The notes under the pieces: model-generated
Seen by the model: only the letters and a program-made list of their open reading frames with translations
The model's database searches: none
Told to the model about the DNA's origin: nothing
Part shown: positions 10,997-20,495 of the stretch, piece after piece
How positions within the stretch are numbered: the stretch's first letter is position 1
How the letters are laid out: the number at the start of each line of letters is the position of its first letter
Origin: Ligula intestinalis
Taxonomy: Eukaryota > Platyhelminthes > Cestoda > Diphyllobothriidea > Diphyllobothriidae
Assembly: GCA_036362985.1 (NCBI GenBank)
Contig: JAYGXS010000004.1
Span: forward strand, 19,194,018 to 19,258,017
Reading direction: 5' to 3'
DNA length: 64,000 bases
Made by a program: the position numbers and the translations under genes

Positions 10997-12394
10997 CGCT
11001 TCTGATCACAGCGGGGTCACTAGTGTCGAAAGGAGAGATCGTCGACTACAGAAGGTCCCGCAAGTCAAGAAGTCGGTAAGACCAAATAGGTAGGACAGTG
11101 TACTGTGAAAAGGAGCCAACAAATGGCTCCGCATAAACAAGGTGTGCACTTTGAATAAGCCAGTTGACGTGCGTCTGGTCTGTGCCTCCGCGCAGAGGTT
11201 ACGGGATCTGTTGGGCCCGCCAGCCAATCAGAAAAAGGTGCTTGGCTCGCCAGACAAAGAGCAAGACATCAAGTTGACCTTGATGCTTTACGCGACCGAC
11301 ACGCCAGCATGGTTCGCGCAAAAGCATTATGGGTCACGCTGGGCGCTGCGGCGAATTTGGCCATACACGCGCGAGTGGCGGCGCATAGACCGACTGTGAC
11401 GAAAACGTGTGAACACAGGGTGATAATTACAGGACTGCCGCACCGATCGAATTTTGCGTTCTTGTATTTTTGGGTATATAGAACTCTGTAAAGTTTTTTT
11501 CGCCACCTACCAAGTATCGTTTTCGTTATTTTGTATCCAGTTAAAATTTCGCCAGTTCGGCTATCGCTCGACCTCTTTATCCTTTCTACCATGCCACGTC
11601 CTGATTGGCGACCCATAGAATCCGTTGGGATTGACCTTACTCAGTGACTTCACGAGGCAGCTGCCTCTACTCCTTCTGTTTAGAATAAGACGTTCTCTCA
11701 AAATTATAATCAGCGTCACAGCATCAGCGGATCAAAACAGCAACAGTAGTTTAATTAGTGCACCTCATATACCCCTAGTCCCAGCATTTTGTTCTCAGGA
11801 AACGATGGTTATCGAAGTTTTATTGGTGGGGAATAAGGATAGGCAGTGGAAGATACTTTAATAACTGCTATATGCATTTTACTGCACTGTATTTTGAAAT
11901 ATTGTTGGTTTATATCTAGAGATTTTCCTAATTTCTGTTATCGTTTAACGTAAGGCGTAAAATCCTGATTATCTAAATGCAGGCTTCTTGAAATTTCTGA
12001 AAATTATAAATGGTGGTCAGGAGATCGTCTACTTCAACTTACCTGAGGTCCAACTTACCGTTCTGGGGATATATTAGCAAAGCCCGCGGCACTGTGCGCC
12101 GCGCAAACCTTTAATTTACCCGCGGCCGCGGGAAACTAATTTGACTAAATTTTTCCGTTTCATCCTTACTTCTACAAATTTCCTTTACTGCCTATCTTAT
12201 TTCCTCACCTCCCCCAAAAAACTCCTATAACCACCGTTTCCGTGGGACAAAATGCTGGGGCTAAGAGTATATAAGGTACACTACTCAAATTACCTTTGCC
12301 GAATAAACCACCTAGTCTGGATGGTCGATAATATGCGAGGCCCAGGTAACTGAATAGAAGAAGTTAAGACGTCCTCTGGGACCAGGAGTGCATT
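10997..12394. other. No gene seen
   Basis: Short open frames between 11006 and 11861 show no recognisable motif. The 12100-12300 part is AT-rich with a short GC-rich patch (CCCGCGGCCGCGGG) at about 12119. Confidence 0.4.
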
Positions 12395-13375
12395 TGTCCG
12401 ACGTTTCGAAATCTTCCACGAGCTCATTGTCAAGGAATGAAAAACGTACAGCTCACAGTGTAATTAAGTTGGTTCTGCGGGGATTGACCTCTGCCCTCGA
12501 TCTGCTCGCGCAACGCGAGGTAGGCCTCAGGAAGCTCGACATGCCTGTTAATTGAACTCAAAACAACAGTTTACAGGAAGGTGACAAATACATCTCGCAT
12601 CCTGAGTTAACTCAGCAACCATCCCGTCTCACACAAACGTAGCTGCGTGCGAACGCTCTATCGTCGTGTAGAAACTCACTGCAGTGAATCAGCCGACAAG
12701 AAGGCCGAGGCCCAGTATCTCTAGAAACTCTTCACAATTAATGGCTATCCTGGCGCCTTCGTCGAAAAATGCAGGCGAGGAGTGAAACGAAGAAAACCAA
12801 TAGGACAGCCAGAACCGACACGCTGGCGAACAATACCATATATTGATGGTGTTTCTGAAGAATTCACTCGACTGGTGAGCGAATTTGAGATTGGCGTTGC
12901 TCGCAGACCGGAAGCAACAATCCGCAGGCAGCTTATGCGGCCCAAGGACCCAGTACCCGTTAATCAAAAGTCCGGCGTCATTTACGGTATTAACTGCCTT
13001 TGTGGTGAAGCCAATTATGTTGGTGAAACCGGCAAACGGGTCCTCACGAGAATTCACCAGCATGACCTCGCCGTGCAACGGAACGACAAGAATTCCATGG
13101 TGGCCGCCCACGCATCCTAGCCAGGACACAGTTTCGACTTCGAAAACGTGCAAATGCTGGGTCGGTCAGACGACCGAACTTCACGCCTGCTGCAGGAAGC
13201 CTGGCATTCAAGCGCGGGCTCAAGTAACAGGCACGTCGAGCTTCCTGAGGCCTACCTAGCGTTGCGCGAGCAGATCGAGGGCAGAGGTCAATCCCCGCAG
13301 AACCGACTTAATTACACTGTGAGCTGTACGTTTTTTCATTCCTTGACAATGAGCTCGCGGGAGAGTTCGAAACCA
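12395..13375 (+). pseudogene. Penelope-like element fragment with GIY-YIG endonuclease, flanked by about 150-bp inverted arms
   Basis: The + strand from about 12600 to 13330 encodes the end of a Penelope-like protein. A linker (HKRSCVRTLYRRVETHCSES, then INGYPGAFVEKC) precedes a GIY-YIG domain with GVIYGINCLCGEANYVGETG (about 12976-13035), RIHQHDLAV, and a C-terminal LPEAYLALREQIEGRG. In-frame TAG codons fall near 12721 and at 13118-13120. The 3' part (about 13230-13375) is repeated inverted at about 12398-12550 with only a few differences, so the fragment begins with an inverted copy of its own end. The reverse transcriptase is missing. Confidence 0.88.
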
Positions 13376-13977
13376 CCTAGTATGCAGACTCTGTCATCAA
13401 GCAGTCTATTGCATACAATTTATAAATGAGTTACCATATTGAAAGCACAAGTACCAGCCAAAAGTACAAACAGCGGTTTGCACATTTGAAAAATATACGT
13501 ACAGGTGAAAATCTAGGGCTCAGGTGAGGCAAAAGTTTCAAAGCCAATCTGCCTCAAGAATGTTGACATCTCCAACGACTGTCTCAACTTCAAAGGTGAA
13601 TTCCAAAAGTACTTTAGGTAGCTGTATGCACCATTGCCGAATCATCCTGAGGCAGAAAATAAGTGCGTTTCTCCGAATCGTCAGATGGAGTAACGCCAAA
13701 CATGACTTTCTAGAGGAATTTGGAGCGTTTGACTCCTAAGGAAAATTGTTCAGACAAGATTCAGTGCAAATGTCGATTTTGCTGCTAACATTTTGCTCCG
13801 CGTTCGTGTAATCAACAAATTGTCAGAAACCGAAAAATGATACTCTCAAGAATATACAAAAAAGGTACTTAAAAACCGATAAAAGTAAGCAAACTCAATG
13901 AATGTGCCATTTGTTAGTCTGCAAGATTAGAGGGCACACATAAACCAATTAATGGTTTTGCGAAGCCGCAAGGCGTC
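13376..13977. other. No gene seen
   Basis: AT-rich sequence between a Penelope-like fragment and the first tRNA-Lys copy. The last 60 bases resemble the sequence upstream of the second tRNA-Lys (TGCAAGATTAGAGGGCACAC... and ATGGTTTTGCGAAG), so the duplicated unit starts at about 13918. Confidence 0.45.
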
Positions 13978-14522
13978 GCCCGGCTAGCTCAGTCGGTAGA
14001 GCACGAGACTCTTGTGGGATACGATGTGGTCCAGCCAGATAATAGACAAGAGAACGTATCCCAACATGTTTAAGCTAGTGGACAGTATAAGGCTTGAAAG
14101 GCCATAGTGTCAGGGAGAATTTACTAAGGTAGGAACAAGCGTGGTATGCAAGCAATAGGAGAAGTGACTTCCAGACGAGTGCAGTCCAGAGTCGCATTCC
14201 GGCAAGTCGATCACCGGGTCTGGAGGTCTGCAAACGAACAGTGAGTCGTCGGCTCTGGAAGTGACTGAGCGTAAACATCTCACCCGCATCTCGGGCACTG
14301 GTCTCGCCTTGAGAATTGATTGGCTAGTGAGGCTAGACCGCCTTGAGAAAGCCAGACAGGAGTGACCTTGAACGGAGGCCTTGACTATGGTGTCTCGCAG
14401 ACGCGTGGTATTCACGCCAGACATGACATAGTCCGCGCGGCGTCCGAGGAAAGCATGACTAAGAAATAGGGGTCGCTTCACTCTTAATATCGGAGTCGTG
14501 GGTTCGAGCCCCACATTGGGCG
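13978..14522 (+). pseudogene. tRNA-Lys(CTT) gene split in the anticodon loop by an insertion
   Basis: The 5' half (13978-14013) carries the acceptor strand, an intact A box (TAGCTCAGTCGG) and the anticodon-stem strand up to ACTCTT. The 3' half (14486-14522) carries the T arm with B box (GGTTCGAGCCC) and the acceptor end. In between lies a 468-bp element plus target duplication. ACTCTT is present on both sides (14008-14013 and 14480-14485). The 3' anticodon-stem strand has also changed compared with the intact neighbour at 14778. The gene cannot give a normal tRNA. Confidence 0.92.
14013..14480 (+). mobile_element. 468-bp TG...CA LTR-like element inside tRNA-Lys, CTCT target duplication
   Basis: Because it interrupts a tRNA, the ends are fixed: it starts TGTGGGATACGATG and ends GGGGTCGCTTCA, with CTCT at 14009-14012 and 14481-14484. 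The TG...CA ends and 4-bp duplication suit a solo LTR or a small non-autonomous LTR element. It resembles, in the opposite orientation, the element at 45051-45531: the two share the GGATAATAGA, GAACGTATCCCAA, GACGAGTGCAGT and CCAGAGTCGCATTCCGGC blocks. No coding frame is supported. Confidence 0.8.
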
Positions 14523-14777
14523 TCATTTTCGCAACCAAAATTATCACAAGTGTACTGTTTTTCGCTGCTGCAATGTATACACAGAATTCAAGGTGGTATT
14601 CCAATTTTCCTGCCTTACCTAACACACTAAGTAAGAATACAAGGCCTGTATTAGTATTTTAACCCGGAGAATTATTTACTTGCAATGTGGGTTCACATTA
14701 TCGATTTTTCGTTCTCATTAAATGATTGCAAAATTAAAGTGCACGTATAACCATAAAATGGTTTTGTGAAGGGTTTC
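14523..14777. other. Spacer of the tRNA-Lys tandem duplication
   Basis: No gene is seen. The last 60 bases before 14778 match the leader of the first tRNA-Lys copy, with some changes, which points to tandem duplication of a unit of about 330 bp before the insertion. Confidence 0.5.
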
Positions 14778-14850
14778 GCCCGGCTAGCTCAGTCGGTAGA
14801 GCACGAGACTCTTTATCTCGGGGTCGTGGGTTCGAGCCCCACGTTGGGCG
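14778..14850 (+). tRNA. tRNA-Lys (anticodon CTT)
   Basis: This is a complete 73-nt cloverleaf. The acceptor strands GCCCGGC and GTTGGGC pair, with one G-T. The D arm is GCTC/GAGC, the anticodon stem is CGAGA/TCTCG with loop CTCTTTA, and the T arm is GTGGG-TTCGAGC-CCCAC. The anticodon at the loop centre is CTT. A box TAGCTCAGTCGG and B box GGTTCGAGCCC are both intact. No intron. A discriminator G is followed by TCATTCT with no long T run, so the Pol III terminator is not obvious. Confidence 0.93.
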
Positions 14851-14944
14851 TCATTCTGGCAACGCGTTTTATGATCTTCCAAGGCAGGAATTGGCGCGTG
14901 TATGTCACCTTGTTGCGGAACTACGTATGGAAGTTGAAAAAAGG

Positions 14945-15335
14945 CATCCCAAGAAATATAATTTGATAGAAAATATTTTTTGGGAAATAGGAACAAACGT
15001 TATTGTAAATTTGCGACGCTGGCCATATAAGAAAGGCCGAGGATTTTAGAGGCCATTAATTCTGACGAATTATGCGTCAACCGGTACTTTGATTTGGATC
15101 CAATGTATACCAATCTCAAAGAAGCCTGAGAAGAGTGCCAACCACCAAATCATGCTATTGACCATGGATAACGAATCATTATCGATTTTTTGACACTTTT
15201 AAAAATGTGCACTGCTCTTCACACATTCCACCCGTCCGAAGACGACCTGGTGTGCCAGCGTCGAAAATTGACAATAAAGTTTCTTTCTGTATCCCAAAGA
15301 ATCTTTTCTATCAAATATACACATGCTCTATCTAT
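14945..15335 (+). pseudogene. Penelope-like element 3' fragment between inverted repeats
   Basis: The + strand at about 15045-15175 encodes EAINSDELCVNRYFDLDPMY, then TNLKEA, a stop, and NHAIDHG. This matches the C-terminus of the 7.4-kb Penelope-like fragment. A 3' terminal segment at about 15225-15330 (GTCCGAAGACGACCTGG... to ...TCTATCAAAT) recurs inverted at about 14950-15030. Only the last few dozen residues of the protein remain. It lies about 95 bp after tRNA-Lys. Confidence 0.8.
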
Positions 15336-15635
15336 GTTCAGAATAATCACATTGATGAGATCAGTAAGACCAGATACCGCGAAACTGTTCCAACTGAAGT
15401 CCCTGAAAAGCCTCCATTAATTGCAAAACAAGCTCGCTAATCCAAAAAAACGAGCTCCAAGCGAGCTCGCGTACGTAGTAGGTAACTATCAGTAACGTAT
15501 CAGCGAGTGACAAGGTTAAAATGGCCAAAACTAACTTACTTTTCCAACATAACGGTAGTCCATCAATAGCTAAGTATTTTACTATCTTATTTCCGACAAT
15601 AGGCGTGGAAAATTGACTTATTTTTAGCAAGACCC

Positions 15636-16341
15636 ATGTGGACATACTCACCGCTGCCCATTGCCGGTACCTTTGTCCGATTGGTGTTTCTTCCCAGAAG
15701 CGTACGTTCTGTACTTGGTAGTTCGAATTTTGAACGGGGAGATCGTCCATGTCCCGAGGTCACTCCTCTGGAGAAAGCCGATAACACTATCAGCCTAGTC
15801 GGGATGGACAACAGTCCGTCTCCATCAGCACCGACAGCTCCCTGTATGCAATCTCACGCAAGAGGCAACCGCCTGCATAAAGTGATGAATAAGTCTAAAT
15901 TAAGCTTTGTTTACACTAATGCCCAAAGTCTTCCCTCAAAAAATTGATGAACTCAAGGCAGTACTTTCGGAGCGGAAACCTGATATAGTTGCCATAACGG
16001 AAACATGGCTAAAAGCAGAAATCGCGAATTCGGAGATTTCGATTCCAGCATACCAGCTTTTCCGCAAAGACCGCCAAAACCGACAAGGAGGTGGGGTTGT
16101 CGTGTATGTCAGAACTGAAATCTCTGTTGTAGAAAGAGAACACACTCTAGCCCTGGAGTATGAGTCCGTCTGGTTAAAGATCAAGAAGGCGAATTCACAG
16201 AACCTTGAATTCCTGGCCGTTTACCGGCCACCAAACATTCTGAGCGGAGCCGACGACTCACTCCTTGGTCTGGTGAAAGAAGCTGCTAGCCACCAGGAGG
16301 TTCTCATCGTTGGTGACTTCAACGCCCCTGCAATTGAATGA
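15636..16341 (+). pseudogene. LINE apurinic-type endonuclease domain, one frameshift and one nonsense codon
   Basis: The N-terminus reads KLSFVYTNAQSLPSK in one frame up to about 15945. The next residues (IDELKAVLSERKPDIVAITE, TWL, YQLFRKDR, GGGVVVYVR, VYRPP, GDFNAP) are in the frame starting at 15907. The switch coincides with a run of six A (about 15937-15942), where a single base gained explains it. A TGA at 16339-16341 follows GDFNAPAIE, where the family normally has Trp, and the same frame then continues into the reverse transcriptase. The domain would nick target DNA; this copy is inactive. Confidence 0.88.
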
Positions 16342-16359
16342 AACAACCTGACAGTTGAG

Positions 16360-18720
16360 GTGGCGTCAACTTCCTTTTGTTCCAAATTAATGGCTCTCAC
16401 GTTTGACCTGTCTCTAGTTCAGAACGTTAAGGACATAACCAGATTTCGAGAAAACCAGCGGGCTACTTGTTTAAATCTCATTTTCACGAAGGATTCGTCC
16501 TACATAGATGAATTGCATTCAAGTTCTCCGCTCGGTAAGAGTGATCATACGACGCTAATGTGGGATTACTCACTCCATACCCAACGGCTGAGGAAAACGG
16601 AGGACCAGCCAAACATATGGAAGGCAGATTTCAATTCAATGAAGAATGCACTATCGACCGTGAATTGGGACTGCCTACTCAAGGGGGATCCGGAGGAGGA
16701 TTGGAGATCACTCAAGAGGGTTGCATTAGATCTGCTTAAGCGCTTTTGTCCGGTCAAGGTACACAAGACGACTAGTCGTCCTGCCTGGTTGACGAGAGAC
16801 CTTAAGAGGCAACTGAAGAAGAAGAATAGGAAATGGAAGTTATTCAGGAAAACTGGTTCGCCAGTACACCTCGAGGAATTCCGACGCCAAAGAAATGCAG
16901 TAAAAAAATCAATTCGCCAGGCCAGGAAAAACTATGAATCAAGAATCCTCCAACAGGCCGAAGAAAAGCCCAAAATTCTATTCCGCTATATTAACAGTAG
17001 ATTAAAAAACAAGGCTCCTGTCGCAGTACTTAAGAATGATGATGGCGGAGAAGTCGTTGAGAATGAAGAGAAAGCCGAGTACTGTAGCCGGTTCTTTGCC
17101 TCGGTATTCACTAGGGAAACCGAGTTTCATTTTGATAATGCCAACAGTGCTGTTGCAAATGCCGGTCTAGCACTTCATTCTCTACTATTTCCAACATCTG
17201 TAGTTGAGAGGGAGCTGCAGAGCCTCAAAGAAGCAAAGTCATCCGGTCCAGACAATATACCAGCCAAGTTCTTGAAAGAATTGTCAAGTGAACTCTCAGA
17301 GCCCCTAGCACATATCTTTCGTTCTTCATTTGAACTAGGAAAACTGCAATCTGAATGGAAAATGGCCAATATTTACCCGATATACAAGGGCGGAGCCCGA
17401 ACGAAGGTCAACAATTACCGGCCCGTCAGCCTAACTTGCATTTGCTCTAAGGTGATGGAAACGATAATTAAGAAGACAACAATGGAGTTCTTGGAGGAGA
17501 ACAACCTACTGTCAGGGCTCCAACACGGCTTCAGAAAGAACCATTCTTGCCTTTCCAGCCTTCTACTCTCCACTGAGCAGTGGACTCGCGCACTAGATGA
17601 AGATGGTAAGGTTGACGTCATCTATACGGACTTCAAGAAGGCATTCGACAGCGTCCCACATAAGCGTCTAATGTATAAATGGCCAGAAATTGGCATAAGA
17701 GGAAACCTGCTGGCATGGATCACAGATTTTCTCACAGGGCGATCGCAAACTGTGTGCATCGGTGACTCAAAGTCAAACCCTACATCTGTTCTGAGTGGCG
17801 TCCCCCAAGGCTCTGTCTTAGGGCCACTGCTCTTCCTTATCTATATCAACGACTGTGTCAACGACCTGGGTTGCAGCGCTATCATGTTTGCCGACGACGT
17901 AAAACTCTGGAGAGCCATCAGGTCTGACGCCGATAGGAAGCCGCTTCAAGAGAGTCTCAATCGACTTAGCTGCTGGTCTGCTCGTTGGCTTTTAAACTTC
18001 AACATTAGTAAGTGTGTGGTTTTAAGACTCCGTACTAGAAGGACTGATGAGGAGAACGATTCCTTCCAATACCTCCTCGATGGGCACCCGCTTTCAAATG
18101 TGAACGAACGAAAGAATCTCGGTGTTCTAATAAATTCCTCACTTAAGCCATCTACTCAGTGTGTAAAGGTAGCTAAACGCGCGACACAGGTGCTGTTTGC
18201 GATTAGGCGGGGATTCGTCAACATTGACAAGGAGCTCTTCAGGAAAACCTACGGAGCGTTTGTTCGGTCCCACTTGGAGTATGCTGTCCAGGCCTGGCGT
18301 CCGTGGTTCAAGAAGGATTACCTGCACCTGGAACGAGTGCAGGCGAGGGCTACGAAGATGGTCAAGAATCTTGGTCATCTGCCTTATGAAGACAGACTGA
18401 CCGAACTTGATCTTTTCCCTCTCAATTATAGGCAACTCCGCGGGGACCTCATAAAAACCTACCGAATTGTTAGAGGCCAAGACTGCGCCCTAGAATTTGA
18501 TGATTTCTTCGAATTGGCTCGGACTGACCATCTGCGAGGTCATCCTTTTAAACTACAGAGGAAACCGGCCCGTATCGACGTTCGACGAAACGTCTTCTCT
18601 CAGAGGGTCATTGGAGCGTGGAACGGACTCCCGGAAGATGTGGTCCTCTCAGATACTGTTGACATTTTTAAACACAAACTTGATTCTCATTTGCTGAGAA
18701 ACTGTGGCAGATATAATTAA
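16360..18720 (+). CDS. LINE reverse transcriptase (CR1/jockey-like), uninterrupted
   Basis: This is a 786-residue open frame, in frame with the endonuclease across one TGA. It starts with the end of the endonuclease (LNLIFTKDS, GKSDHTTL, about residues 40-65). A basic linker follows, then the reverse transcriptase: SGPDNIPAKFLKEL, NNYRPVSLTCICSKVME, QHGFRKNHSC, VIYTDFKKAFDSVPHKRL, SGVPQGSVLGPLLFLIYIND and the FADD active site (17887-17898, FADDVKLW). The C-terminal RSHLEYAVQAWRPW...RATKMVKNL and DLFPLNYRQLRGDL blocks are typical of flatworm CR1-like LINEs. The catalytic Asp residues are all present. The listed start is simply the first Met after the upstream stop. Confidence 0.92.
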   Translation: MASTSFCSKLMALTFDLSLVQNVKDITRFRENQRATCLNLIFTKDSSYIDELHSSSPLGKSDHTTLMWDYSLHTQRLRKTEDQPNIWKADFNSMKNALSTVNWDCLLKGDPEEDWRSLKRVALDLLKRFCPVKVHKTTSRPAWLTRDLKRQLKKKNRKWKLFRKTGSPVHLEEFRRQRNAVKKSIRQARKNYESRILQQAEEKPKILFRYINSRLKNKAPVAVLKNDDGGEVVENEEKAEYCSRFFASVFTRETEFHFDNANSAVANAGLALHSLLFPTSVVERELQSLKEAKSSGPDNIPAKFLKELSSELSEPLAHIFRSSFELGKLQSEWKMANIYPIYKGGARTKVNNYRPVSLTCICSKVMETIIKKTTMEFLEENNLLSGLQHGFRKNHSCLSSLLLSTEQWTRALDEDGKVDVIYTDFKKAFDSVPHKRLMYKWPEIGIRGNLLAWITDFLTGRSQTVCIGDSKSNPTSVLSGVPQGSVLGPLLFLIYINDCVNDLGCSAIMFADDVKLWRAIRSDADRKPLQESLNRLSCWSARWLLNFNISKCVVLRLRTRRTDEENDSFQYLLDGHPLSNVNERKNLGVLINSSLKPSTQCVKVAKRATQVLFAIRRGFVNIDKELFRKTYGAFVRSHLEYAVQAWRPWFKKDYLHLERVQARATKMVKNLGHLPYEDRLTELDLFPLNYRQLRGDLIKTYRIVRGQDCALEFDDFFELARTDHLRGHPFKLQRKPARIDVRRNVFSQRVIGAWNGLPEDVVLSDTVDIFKHKLDSHLLRNCGRYN

Positions 18721-18900
18721 CAAAGTGTCAGTAGCAGCACCTTGCAACTGGCTCACACTTATCGCTGATGTTAAGCCTACATTTGTACATTTGTATCATG
18801 TACTATTGTTACGGTGGACTTATTATGCGATTTTGGTTATGAATAGGGAGCTCAAGGGTGAAAGCCTTCTTCCCTTAATAAAGTGACTTAAAGTGACTTA

Positions 18901-20055
18901 TCACGCTTCAAAATTTTGAGGAGTTTTGTCAGATGTTTTATCGGGATGTTGGTGCATATTGCACAAGAACAAAAAACATCTTTCAGACGCTGCTCTTGCT
19001 CCATCGCTGGGTTACTTGTTGACTGTTCGGTTACTTCTTCGGATGCCAAACTGCTCTAACTACTACCTTCCTCCCATGATGATGCGCTACAGTCTGAATC
19101 TTTAGATAAAGAACTACAAGAAGGGTCAACACAATCTGAAATTCTCGTAATTTACCATGTTTTCTGCTCAGTTATAGGTAAATCCTCAAGATAACCGTGC
19201 AAGCGGATTCCTCATATAATCCTACTGGAAAAATCTGGATTCATATGCCAGATTTATACAGGATGTTGTCCACTTCGCTACTAGGGGTATTCAAGTGTTT
19301 GTTTCAACCACTCCACGTTGGCGTCGTGCCTCCAATCGTGGGCGGGATGGGTCAGACCCAACTTTTCTAAGCATCGTAGGCACTCCTTTGAACGGCCTGC
19401 GGACGCATGGCACGCCGCCATTTGCGAGGCCTACGACTGTTGTCTACAACAAATGTGGCATCACGATGAGTGCTTACCTGCATATGGAGGGGAATTGCCG
19501 GAAGGCATGGTGACAGTACTGTTTGAATCTTCTGACTCCGTCTCCTGAAACAACGTAAAGTTATAGCTTACTAAGGAGGTTGTAGTGACATTAAAGAGCT
19601 TTTTGTTTTACTCAGTAAAATATGCATTGTAAATAACTTGACACAACTTTGAATAAGGGGCTGAATAAGCACGTTGCTTTTAGGTACCAACGATTTTGTT
19701 CTTACTTAGTGGTTTTTAACTGTTGGGATACTTCTATCTTAGATTTCTGGATAGACTACTTAGTATCCCACAAAGTAGACCGGTTCGCCGGGTCCACTGT
19801 CGGACATCAAAGCGCTAGGGCTTCAACACGTCTCTTCGACATGAGACGAAATCTGCGAGTAAGAATCATATTCAGATGAAGAGGACGAGCAACTAAGACA
19901 CTATGCCGAAGGACACGAGTCAGACACAAAAACGTCCTCCAAATTCTCGGCAAATTCACCTTAGTCTTCGAGAACTCCTTGTTTTACGCGCCTATAACTG
20001 ATACGCTTCGACAAAGACTTGAACACTGAAAACTATCAATAAGAACGCAATGTAC
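18901..20055. other. No gene seen
   Basis: Intronic sequence. Two overlapping short frames at 19295-19548 have no recognisable motif; everything else is AT-rich and featureless to my eye. Confidence 0.4.
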
Positions 20056-20495
20056 AAAATTATAAGAGTTAAGGCTAAGATGGATAACCCTAACAGCTAC
20101 GATCTTCCAGGCCCGGTTCCTTGGAAGCTGGGAGAAGTCGTGGGAAGGCCAGAGTGTTAGGAACAGTATATTGTGTACAGAAAAGTTAGGAGGAAGTTGC
20201 CACTCGGTCCAGCCTGACGTCTAGCCGTGAGGGAGCGTGAGTGCGCGTCCCGCTCAGAGCGAATTCCCAAGTGGCTGTCAGTGCAGGAATTGACCGAAGA
20301 ACGCAGAGTGTTTCGGGACGCTGATAGGCCAGACTTTTCTCGAGTGTGTGTGCGCTCCAGCCGCCCGAGGGCAAAGGTTGCGCCTCGCAAGCGGACAGGG
20401 GCCAAGCGACTGGGCGACCAAGATTGCCCCTGCCAGATCATGTCTGTGGCATCAAGCGTGTGAAGGAGGTGGGCTTTAGAACTGCTAGAGAATAT
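20056..20495 (+). repeat. Dispersed LTR-like repeat copy
   Basis: It begins AAGAGTTAAGGCTAAGATGG, contains AACCCTAACAGCTACGATCT, GGCCCGGTTCCTTGGAAGCT and GAACAGTATATTGTGTACAG, and ends GAAGGAGGTGGGC near 20475. Same block order as the 10.6-kb copy. Long frames on both strands here are not supported as genes. Confidence 0.7.

Larger units (their letters stand above)
15636..18900 (+). mobile_element. CR1/jockey-like LINE, nearly full ORF2 with 3' tail
   Basis: The element runs from the endonuclease start to a 3' tail made of two copies of AAGTGACTTA (18881-18900). Just before the tail an AAGGG...CCCTT hairpin (18854-18876) is visible. CR1-group LINEs often end in a hairpin plus short repeats. 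The 5' boundary is not defined; no separate ORF1 is recognised upstream of 15636. Confidence 0.8.
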
